Assembly (NCBI GenBank): GCA_965240325.2 | Contig: OZ251231.1 | Coordinates: 1,116,001-1,180,000 of the forward strand | From: Rebecca billardiae RCC1528 | Taxonomy: Eukaryota; Haptophyta | Direction: 5' to 3' | Length of the DNA stretch: 64,000 nt | In this document: positions 53,957-63,200 of the stretch, one piece after another | Numbering within the stretch: position 1 is the first letter of the stretch | How the letters are laid out: every line of letters begins with the position of its first letter | The notes under the pieces: model-generated | The model's database searches: none | What the model saw: the letters and a program-made list of their open reading frames with translations, nothing else | What the model was told of the DNA's origin: nothing | Translations under genes and position numbers: made by a program

Positions 53957-54915
53957 TCATGACGCCTCGGCCGCCGCCACGCCATGCGCGACCGGGCGTG
54001 TCGCCTTCTTGACGGGCAGTGCACACGCCCTTGCAAGCGCACAGCCGTGAAGAGCCGAGAGCGTCGTCGCGAGCACGCGCCCAGTCGTGCACTGGCCGGC
54101 GGAGGCAGTGGCGCCGGGCGTCGGGAAGCACTTCGAGTTCCTCGGTGAGGCTGGCGAGCCCGCGCCCGACAAGAAGCAGCGTGGCGGCGCGCGCGCGCCG
54201 TGCTCGCGGTGAAGTACGTGCTGCTCGCAAAGGGAAAGCAGGGACACCTCGAACACTCGGTAGATGATCTCGCCGTGCTCGCCGCTGACGGCCAGCGTGC
54301 GAAGCGCGCTGCTGGCATACACGGCGTTGAGCAGGCCACCGTGAGAGAGTGCTCCGTCAGACCCGTGGCCAAGGCCCTTGTCGATCAGCTGCGCTGAAGG
54401 GCGCGCGCAAGAGTGTGTGCTGGAGGTCAGTTCCAGGCAGGCTCCATGTTGGCTGCAGCGCTGTGTCTGCGCAGCATGCCCCCGCACGCGCGTCTGCGGG
54501 CGCACGCCTGCGTTCATCTGCAACTTGCGCTCGAGCTCAGCCTTGAGCGCGCTCAGCGTGCCCTTCAGCAGCTCGAGCTGTTCCTCCTTGCGCCACGCGT
54601 CCGCGTGTGCTGCGAGTAGTTGCTTGTTCAGCGGCTGCACCTGCACCGCCGCGTGCTCGACGCTTGCCTCGACCACCTCAACACGCACGCGCTCGCCGAT
54701 GCGCTCCAGGGACTGCTGCGTCAGCTCATGCGCACAGTGGAGCGCCGGAGCGACACCTCCGCGCCGTCCTCCGCGCTTATCGCCAGGCTGGGCGCTATGG
54801 AGAGCTGCACGTGCGCTGAGGGCTCGAGCCCGACGACGCGTACGCAGTTCACCTCGCTGTACGACGAACGCCACCTCGAGTGCACGAGCGCATGCGTCTA
54901 CAGCGGAGCACCGAA
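53957..54915 (-). pseudogene. Decayed coiled-coil protein gene fragment
   Basis: On the minus strand, protein-like pieces lie in successive frames. One piece (about 54870-54735, with VRVVGLEPSAHVQLSIAPSL) ends in a stop. A frame-shifted continuation (ELTQQSLERIGERVRVEVVEA, about 54732-54500) is strongly helical, with KEEQLELLKGTLSALKAEL. After a GC-rich, possibly intronic gap, LIDKGLGHGSDGALSHGGLL (54395 downwards) continues. The shift at about 54730 and lack of a clean start argue for a pseudogene, or an exon join I cannot resolve. No family is recognised. Confidence 0.4.
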
Positions 54916-56342
54916 GGCCGCTCCGGCAGGCTCGCCGCCGACTTCCCCAGTAGTAAGTAGTATATCAAAGTCGTCTTCGGTAGCGCGCGAGGCTGGCTAC
55001 AATACGGTGATGCTACACAACATGGGTTGCGTCACGCGCAGCACCACATGGGTGGCCGGCAGCGGCGTACCATCGGCTGAGGTGTTCCTGAGTCACTGTT
55101 CCTCTGCAGAGGAACGTGCGCGCGTCGACGAGCACTTGCGCGCTCCGCGGCCTTCGGCACCTTGACATCATTGCGCGTGCGCATGACAGGCGCGGATGGT
55201 TGCGCACTTGCGTTTCCGTTGGTGGCGCGTACGATCCGCGAGCACCGTCCGCCGGGGCCTTGCCATTGTCGACCTTGGACGGCGCACGGCGCACGGCGGC
55301 GCGCTCGCAGATTCGGTCGGGTAGCCCTCGCTGGACATGTGCTGGCCTCTGTTGTTCCGCTGCTCATCAGACCGGGTGCCAATCAGTGGCCCACAATTGA
55401 CGACCCGTGCGCCTGCTCCGCATGCTCGCACACGGGATGACTCAGCCTGGAGCCACCCCGGTCGAGATTTCGGGATGTCAAAGCAGTGGCCGAGCATGCG
55501 CGCAAGCGCTCTCGTCCGCATGGAGCGTGACCTCTACCGTTCTACCGTCTGAGCGTCTGCCGTCACATGAGTCGGACAAGTCCCCAAAGCTGGGTGCAAC
55601 CAGGCCCTCGGGAGTAGCCGCCAGGCCTCCCGCCACCACCGCAGCCGCGCCGCCCAGGGTTGTGAGTCCTGGGATTACCCGGGGTGGTCAGGCTGGCGCG
55701 CACACTCGCGGACGCTTGGAACCCGCGCTCCCGCGCTGCGTCGCGTGTCACCCCTCGATCGTCGCCCCACCGCCACCTCTTCCATCCCATCACCACCTCT
55801 TCCTCGACATCCTCGGCCTTCGCCGCAGCACCGACGCCCCCGCGAGCGGCCGCTGTGGCAGCGGGCGATCCGCGTGTGTTGCGCCGCCGCGCCGCCGCGC
55901 CGCCCAGAGTTGTGCAGCGCGGCCTGTGAGTCCTGCGAGCTGCCCTGTGTGGTCAGGCTGGTGCGCACGCTCGCGAACGCTTCGAACACTCGCTGCATAG
56001 CGTGTCGCCCCTCGATCGCCGCCCCACCGCCGCGTTTCCTCCACGCACGGCGGCTGTCGCAGCGAAGCAGAGTCACTTCACACTGTCTTGCCGCTGGGCA
56101 TGCAGCAGGCAGTTCCGGGCAACTTTCTAATGACTGTCTTAGTACCAGGTCTCTCTTCGGAGAGCGTGCGATGAAGGATGGCGCGGCAACCTGCCACCGT
56201 GAGCCTTACGCACGTTAAAACAAATAAACTGTAGTGCTTACTCAGAGGGTGAGTATCAGACTGGAAGGTTCCGACCGACGCATGACGATCCTGATGCATC
56301 AAAGGACAAAGGAGGTAGTAGTTTTGAGGTCCATTGCCTTGC
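54916..56342. other. Repeat-rich region without a recognised gene
   Basis: Two imperfect direct repeats, 55688-55790 and 55950-56045, share GTGGTCAGGCTGG.GCGCAC.CTCGC and CCCCTCGATCG.CGCCCCACCGCC, about 265 bp apart. No frame shows family features. Confidence 0.5.
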
Positions 56343-57437
56343 ATGCGGCGTGATACGGGTGCACCGGCTGGCGCGACAGGAGCGGAGGCGCGCGCGCGCG
56401 AGGGCCGTGCGTGGTGGCTCTCCCCCCGCGGCGCTTTCGCCATGTGGACCACCCTGGCGCTCGTGTGCGGCGCGTGGCAAGGCGTGTGCGCGTGCGGTCT
56501 CCGTGCGCGCGCCGACGAGGCACGGCGGCAGGCGTGCGCGCCGGAGCCGCGCATCTGCCCTTCGTGGGGCATGGTCATTCGCCTCGCTCCGCGCTGGCTC
56601 GACGACTGCACCCGCGCCGGCGGGCCGCTCGTCACATGGTTGATGCTCCTCCCTTTTGCGCACTCGGCCGGACGGCTGCCATTGCTCGTCGACGTGTTGC
56701 TGTGGTACCTCGCCCTCATCATGCCCATGCGCCACTTCCGCCTGCTGATGCAGGCGGGCCGGCCGCGGTGGGATCCATCGGTCCACATCTTCGTGCACGG
56801 CGCGCAGCTCGTGCCCACCGGCCTCGCACTGTGCGCCGCCGCGCAGCTCTACCGCGCGGTGCGTCGGCCACCGTGCTCGGTCGCCACGACGGCGCTCGGC
56901 GCCGCGGCCGCGTACTCGTGTGTCCTGCTCTACCTCTCGCTGATCACGATGTCGTTCTTCCACACGATCAGCGAGACGCTGTGCACGCTCGCGCTCGTCG
57001 GCGTGCCGCTCGTCGCGCACCACCGCGTGCTCGGCGAGCGCTCCCGCTGGTCGAGCGACAACGCCGGGCTGTTCTGCACTGGACTGTGGGTGGCCGAGGT
57101 GGCGGCCATGTGGGCCCTGAGCTCGCGCGGCGCGCTCGCCGGGCGCGCCGGCCCGAGCGAAGCGCAGAAGATTGCACAGTGCGTCTACGACGGGGTGGTG
57201 TGGGCAGCGTACTGGACGCTCCAGACGACGCGCAGCGTGCGGCTCGCCTCTGGCCTCTCCGTCATCCCCTTTGAAGGCGGTCGCAAGAGCGCGATGCCGT
57301 CGAGTCGAACGAGCAATACTGTAGTGCAAGCGCAACGGCGCTGGGAAGGGTCCCCCACCCTCGCCGCCAAACCCACGGCCGTGGCCGCTTCGGAGCCCGC
57401 AGGCACAGACGCTGCCGTCGCATCCGAACTGCAATGA
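56343..57437 (+). CDS. Polytopic membrane protein, family uncertain
   Basis: 364 residues from ATG 56343 (an upstream in-frame TTG is ignored). About six hydrophobic segments are visible: AMWTTLALVCGAWQGVCACG, PLVTWLMLLPFA, LPLLVDVLLWYLALIMPM, IFVHGAQLVPTGLALCAAA, VATTALGAAAAYSCVLLYLS and TLCTLALVGVPLVAHH. Two His-centred motifs lie at membrane edges, WDPSVHIFVHG and MSFFHTISETL. That arrangement recalls lipid-phosphatase-like FIT proteins (two His on either side of a helix pair), but the match is only suggestive. The C-terminal 70 residues are soluble and Ala/Ser-rich. The nearest other features are repeats; the gene seems isolated. Confidence 0.6.
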   Translation: MRRDTGAPAGATGAEARAREGRAWWLSPRGAFAMWTTLALVCGAWQGVCACGLRARADEARRQACAPEPRICPSWGMVIRLAPRWLDDCTRAGGPLVTWLMLLPFAHSAGRLPLLVDVLLWYLALIMPMRHFRLLMQAGRPRWDPSVHIFVHGAQLVPTGLALCAAAQLYRAVRRPPCSVATTALGAAAAYSCVLLYLSLITMSFFHTISETLCTLALVGVPLVAHHRVLGERSRWSSDNAGLFCTGLWVAEVAAMWALSSRGALAGRAGPSEAQKIAQCVYDGVVWAAYWTLQTTRSVRLASGLSVIPFEGGRKSAMPSSRTSNTVVQAQRRWEGSPTLAAKPTAVAASEPAGTDAAVASELQ

Positions 57438-58120
57438 TGACGCAAGTTGCGCCGCGCTGGGGTGCGCATCATGCGTACGACGCACACTCGGCACAGCCTG
57501 CTGGCTGCTCGATGTCTGATTAGTATCATATGACCGCGTTCCGCGGTCCTTTTCCGTAGAACCAACGCAGTTCGGGGCCCGCGGCGCAGTGGTTGAGAAT
57601 GAGACTGACGAGTCAGTCAGTCCGAGTCAGAAAGACAGTTCAGCCACTCTGAGAGGGAGAGTCAGACCCGAGAAGGGCGAGAGGCGCGGACGGGCCGCGC
57701 GGGGAAGCGGGGCGGCGGCGCGCGCAGGGCGAGAGGGCGAGAGGCGCCGCGCGGCGCCGGGCCGGCGCGTGCGCGCGTGCGGGCGCACCTGCTTCAGCTT
57801 GCAAGGTGCTCGCGCTGCGCCATGCGCTCGACGAAGGGCCGCTGGTCGCGAGCCGGCGCGTGCGCGCGAGCGGGCGCACCTGCTTGAGGTACTCGCCCTG
57901 CGCCATGCGCTCGACGACGGGCCGCTGGTCGCTCAGCCGGCACGCCTCGTGCCGGCAGAGCGAGAGCGCGCGCCACTGCAGACTGCTGGCCCGCCGGCCT
58001 GCCGGCTGCGCAGCCGCGCACCGAGACCGACCGAGCGGAGCTCGGGGCGGTGGAACGAGGCGAGCGGCGCGTCGCGCCTGCCGCCGCGCGTGCGCGCCTG
58101 CTCCACCGCGCCGCCGTGCT
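57438..58120. other. Repeat-bearing region without a recognised gene
   Basis: Two degenerate tandem units of about 85-92 bp (57760-57852 and 57853-57936) share CCGGCGCGTGCGCGCG, GGGCGCACCTGCTT and CTGCGCCATGCGCTCGACGA. Frames are open on both strands because of GC content; none has a recognisable product. Confidence 0.5.
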
Positions 58121-58948
58121 CGCCCGCCGCCTCCTCCGCCGCGTCGGCCTCGAAGACGGCGGCTGCCAGCGGCAGGCTGAGCTGCGCGCGGCTCACTCAC
58201 ACTGTCTGTGAGTCCTCACGCTGCTGCCGGACCTCCGCGCCGCCGTCGACCGAGTTGAGGAGGAGCTCGGGCTCGGCGTCGAGGCGCGAGCTCGCGTGCT
58301 CGAGCTCGCCCTTCAGCCGCGCGAGCTCCGGGCGCATCCGGCTCATCAGCTCTGCCGCGCCGCTCGCTCGGCGGCGGCGGGCGGCGCGCTCTGCTCCGGT
58401 CGGCGAGCGACGAGCTCGCGTGCTCCGGACTCGGCTCGCCCTTGCGCGCTGCTCCTCGAGTGACGAACGCGCCCGCGGGCAGGTTGTTGCCCGTCGCCCC
58501 CGCCGCGATCTCGCCGCCCCCGCCGTGATCTCGTCGCCCGCCGCCTCCTCCGCCGCGTCGGCCTCGAAGACGGCGGCTGCCAGCGGCAGGCTGAGCTGCG
58601 CGCGGCTCACTCACACTGTCTGTGAGTCCTCACGCTGCTGCCGGACCTCCGCGCCGCCGTCGACCGAGTTGAGGAGGAGCTCGGGCTCGGCGTCGAGGCG
58701 CGAGCTCGCGTGCTCGAGCTCGCCCTTCAGCCGCGCGAGCTCCGGGCGCATCCGGCTCATCAGCTCTGCCGCGCCGCTCGCTCGGCGGCGGCGGGCGGCG
58801 CGCTCTGCTCCGGTCGGCGAGCGACGAGCTCGCGTGCTCCGGACTCGGCTCGCCCTTGCGCGCTGCTCCTCGAGTGACGAACGCGCCCGCGGGCAGGTTG
58901 TTGCCAGTCGCCCCCGCCGCGATCTCGCCGCCCCCGCCGCGATCTCGT
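58121..58948. repeat. 414-bp tandem duplication
   Basis: Units 58121-58534 and 58535-58948 are nearly identical (138 codons per unit, so the frame is kept on both strands). On the minus strand each unit encodes a helical piece (ELMSRMRPELARLKGELEHA) ending in a stop after DSQTV; on the plus strand the frame is open but compositionally odd. It may be a duplicated exon of an unrecognised minus-strand gene. Confidence 0.85.
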
Positions 58949-59048
58949 CGCGCATGTGTCCGTGGCGCGCGCCTGCGAGGTGACAGGCGGGCCGCGAGCT
59001 CAGCCTCGGGGAGAGCGGCTCAGCGAGAGGGCGAGACGCGCGGCCTGC

Positions 59049-59216
59049 GAGGCGACAGGCGCGCTCGGGGAGAGCATTTTACTATTCACATTTAGAAGTG
59101 ATCAAATTTCCCGAGCCCTTGCCTTGCCGTTTGAGGCGACAGGCGCGCTCGGGGAGAGCATTTTACTATTCACATTTAGAAGTGATCAAATTTCCCGAGC
59201 CCTTGCCTTGCCGTTT
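59049..59216. repeat. 84-bp direct duplication
   Basis: Two consecutive copies (59049-59132 and 59133-59216) contain the lower-GC block AGCATTTTACTATTCACATT. They appear identical over the unit. Confidence 0.95.
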
Positions 59217-59794
59217 TTATCGGTTGGCGGTTGGCGGCAATCTCATACTTAAAATCGCGCTCGTAACGAACCGTTACACTAATGTCACGTCCAGCTGACG
59301 TCCAGATCGCACTTTACTTAAGGGAATGAGCTGGGCGCGCTTTTTTCGGCCTAATAGGTGTACCTCTCTATGCGATCTCAAAAACTCGAAACTCGGTCTC
59401 CGCCAGCCCTAAAAATCGCCCCCCGTCCCTTTTTTCTTGATCAAAGATCTTTTTGAAACGTGGTTCGGGCCCGCTGGTGCGGGCTCCACGCTGCGCGCTC
59501 CGCCCTGCACCGCGGGCCATCATCAGAGACGACGACCGTAGTCATTTAGCTGTGAGACGTGCGCGCCGGCGCCCGGCGCGGGCGCGGGCGCGGGCGCCGC
59601 GCCGACCGCCGGCCGAGGGTTGCGCTCCGCTCGCGCGGCGGGCGCGGCGGCGGCGGCGGCGCGGAACCAGAGCGAGCTCATCTTGCGCGTGATCGGCGGG
59701 CTTGAGAGACTTAGGAGACTCGAAACGAAGCAGGTGGCTCGCTGCAGCTGGCAAGGGGTCGACCGCCCCCGCAAGGCACTGAAAGATATACTCC
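59217..59794. other. Non-coding region
   Basis: Lower-GC sequence to about 59450, then GC-rich. No gene is recognised. Confidence 0.4.
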
Positions 59795-60117
59795 TGTCTG
59801 AGCAGGCAAGCTGGCTCTGGAGGCCGGGGCTCGCCCCGAACTCAAACTGGTTTGAGGTCACGAGACCAGCACGTCAAGTGGAAGTGCTGCTCCATAGGTA
59901 TCTCCCACCTTTCAGGCTGGGACGAACCTGTGGAACACATACGGAAGCGGTAATTAGCAATTACCAATGATGGAGGTAAATAGAGCAGGTCATTGACGAT
60001 GCAGTTATCAACTGCACGTAGATCACTTGAGCTGCACCTAGAGCAGAGTAGCGATTGGCTCCTCGAAAGCTCTCGGTGTCATGCGGGTAAATCTGGCTAG
60101 CCCAGATTGCCCGACAC
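59795..60117 (-). repeat. Probable 3' LTR of the Copia-type element (inner edge seen, outer edge uncertain)
   Basis: On the minus strand a polypurine tract (GGTGAGGAGGAG) is followed at 60117 by TGTCGGGCAATC, a typical LTR start. The outer end cannot be proved because the partner LTR is outside the window; 59795 is only a guess from a TGTCTGAGC on the plus strand. Confidence 0.4.
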
Positions 60118-60282
60118 TCCTCCTCACCGAGTGCGGCGAGGTGCGAGTGGGCGTGTGCGTGTGTGCCGCGCGCGCGCGCGCGTGTGCGCGCGTGCGCGCG
60201 CTTGCGTGCAGCTCGTGTGCGTGCCCGCGAGCGGCGGGCGAGCGATGCACGCGGACGATCTTCGCCTTCGGGTGACGCTCAC

Positions 60283-63200
60283 CTACTTGAGCCGGGTGAG
60301 CGTCGTGGTGGCGCCACAGAGGTGGTCCACCAAGCGCTTGAACTTGTCGCGAGTGAGGCCCTTCGTGAGAACGTCGGCCACGTTGTCCTGGGAGCTCACG
60401 AAGGTCACGTCGATCTCGCCGGCCGCCACCCAGTCGCGGATGCGGTGGTAGCGGATCTCGATGTGCTTGGTGCGCTTGCGCACGGACGGGTTCACGGCGA
60501 GGTTGATCGCGCCGGTGTTGTCCGCGAGGATCTTGGTCGGGATCTTGGTGTCGATCAGCTTGAGCTCGGACAGCATGTTGCGCATGTACGCGACGGACTT
60601 GCCCGTGTCCGACAGCGCCATGTACTCGGCCTCGCAGGAGGAGAGGGCGGTGGTCGTCTGGATGTACGAGTTCCAGTGGACCGCGCCCGAGCCGTAGAAC
60701 AGCACGTTGCCCGTGATCGAGCGGCGCGAGTCCGGGATGTTGCCCCAGTCCGAGTCCGAGTAAGCCTTGAGACCGCCGGTGTTGCCGTATCGGTAGAGGA
60801 TGCCGGCGTCCGGCGTGTGCGAGAGGTAGCGCAGCACGCGCTTTGCGGGGCGCATGTGCGGCTCGCGCGGGTTCTGCACGAAGCGAGAGAGCGTGCTCAC
60901 CGCGTACGAGATGTCCGGGCGGCAGGTGATCGAGGCGTAGATGAGCGAGCCGACGATCGAGCGGTAGACAGACTGGTCCACGGGCTCGTCGTCGTCCGTC
61001 GGCGCGCCAAAGTACAGCCGCGGCTCAGCCGGCACGTCCGCCTTGCGGCAGCCGGTGAAGTCGTAGCGCGAGATGACCTCCTTGATGTACTTCGGCATCG
61101 CGAGCAGCATGCCCTCCTCCTTGTACGTGACCTCCAGGCCGAGGAAGTAGCTGACGCGTCCGAGCTCGCGCATCTTGAACGTGTCGGCGAGTGACTTGAG
61201 GATCTCGCCGACCTCGTTCGACTTGGTCGAGCCGTTCACGACCAGCAGGTCGTCAACGTAGACGGCGATGATGATGATGCCGCCGGCGGTGAACTTGTAG
61301 TACAGGCACGGGTCGACGTGCGACTGGTTGAAGCCCATCTTCTTCAGCTTCATGTCGAGCAGCAGGTACCAGTTCCTGCCCGACTGCTTCAAGCCGTAGA
61401 TGGACTTGATGAGGTGCAGCACCGGCTTCTCGTGCGGCTTGAACGTCTTCTCGAAGACGTAGCCCGGCGGCGCGTGCATGTACACGTCCACGCCCTCCTC
61501 GAGCGGCGCGTTGAGGTAGGCCGTGTGGAAGTCGCACATGGTCGTGGAGTAGTTGTGAGCCGCCGACAGCGCGATGAGCGTGCGCACCGTCGTGTGGTTG
61601 ACGGTGGGCGAGAAGGTCTCGTCGTAGTCGATGCCCTTCTGCTGGCGGAAGCCCTGGGCGACGAGCCGCGCCTTGCGCCGCGCGAGCGAGGCGTCGGCGT
61701 TCAGCTTGTTCTTGAACACGTACTTCGAGCCGACCGCCAAGCGGCCGGGCGGCAGCGCCGCCTCCGTGTAGGTGCCGTTCACCTTGTGCGAGTCGAGCTC
61801 GTCGTCGATGGCCTCGCACCATTCGGAAGCCTCGGGCGACTCCATGGCCATCTTGTACGACGTGGGCTCCGGGCCGATCGGCGCGTGCGCGTCGATGATG
61901 GCCCGCAGCGCCTGGTAGTGCATCGTCTTGTCGGTCGCGGTAGCTGCGTCGCGGCGCGCGCGCACGCGCGCTGAGCGGCGCGGTGCCGGGAGCTCCTCCT
62001 CGGTGTCAGCGGGCTGAGCAATGCCGTACGCGTCGTCGTCGTTCGGCACGATGATGTCGTCGGCGTTGGCCTCGTCGCCGAGCGGTGGATGGATGGAGGG
62101 GCTGGCGATCGCGCCCAGCGAGTCGTCCAGCGAGTCGGCGCCGCCATTGTTGTAGTAATCGATGGGCTCGAGTCCGGGCATCAGGTCCTTGGGGAGCGGG
62201 ATGGCCGCGGCGGCAGCGCCGTCGAGAGCAGCGCCGCGCGATCGCAGCACGCGGTCGGCTCCGAGTGGGGGACGGTCGTGGTGCACGATGTCGTCGCGGT
62301 CCTCGTCGTTCTCAAGCACCTCGTTGGCCTGGCGCTCCTCCTCCTCCTCCTCGGCCGAGTGCTGCTTGCTGCACGTCGGTCGCGCCGTCGGAGCGCCCGC
62401 GAACGAGAGCTCATCAAAGAGAACGTGCCGAGAGATCACGATCTTCTTGGAGGAGGGGATGTAGATCTTGTAGCCGAAGATCTTCCGCGTCGTGTTGCCG
62501 ATCTGGACGCCGTCGCGCGCGTAGCCCGCGTGCCAGCCGATGATGCCGCGCGACTTGAGCTTGTAGCCGCCGGGGCCGACCGCGGAGTGGTCGTACACGA
62601 TCGCCTTGCAGCCAAAAGGGCGGAGGTGCGCGATGTCGGGCTTGTAGCCGTAGAACTTCTCGATGGGCGTCTTGCCGTCGCGCTTGGCGAGGTGGTTGCG
62701 GTGGTACGCCGCCACGAGCATCGCCTCCGGCCAGTACTTGTGCGCGACGCCCGACTGCAGGAGCATCGCGCGCGCGTCCGCAACGAGCGTGCCCCACTTG
62801 CGCTCGGCGATCGGGTTCTGCTGCGGCGTGTGCGGCGCCGAGGTGACGTTGATGAGGATGCCGAACTCGTCGAGCACGTCCTGCCACTCCTGGGAGTTGA
62901 GCTCGCCGGCTCCGTCCGGATGGAAATGCCCGTCCGCCATCGAGGTGCCGAGCGAGATCGAGAGCAACGTCATCGCCCCGACATCGCGGATGTACTGCCG
63001 GAGCAGCTGAGGCGCGAGGTCGCGCGTGCGGCACGTGTAGATGCGCGTGTAGTCCGAGTGGTCGTCGATGAAGCTGAGCGCGTAGATGTCCGCGAGCGGC
63101 GTGCCGTCGGCCGTGTGCGGCACGCCCTTGCGGTACGGGCCGAAGAAGTCGACGTGCACGATCTCGAGCCGCCGCGTCGCGCGCGCCATCTTGCCCGGGA

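Noticed and set aside
57589-58983. 464-codon plus-strand frame
   Set aside because: Its length comes from the 414-bp duplication being a multiple of three; composition is Ser/Arg/Ala without features.
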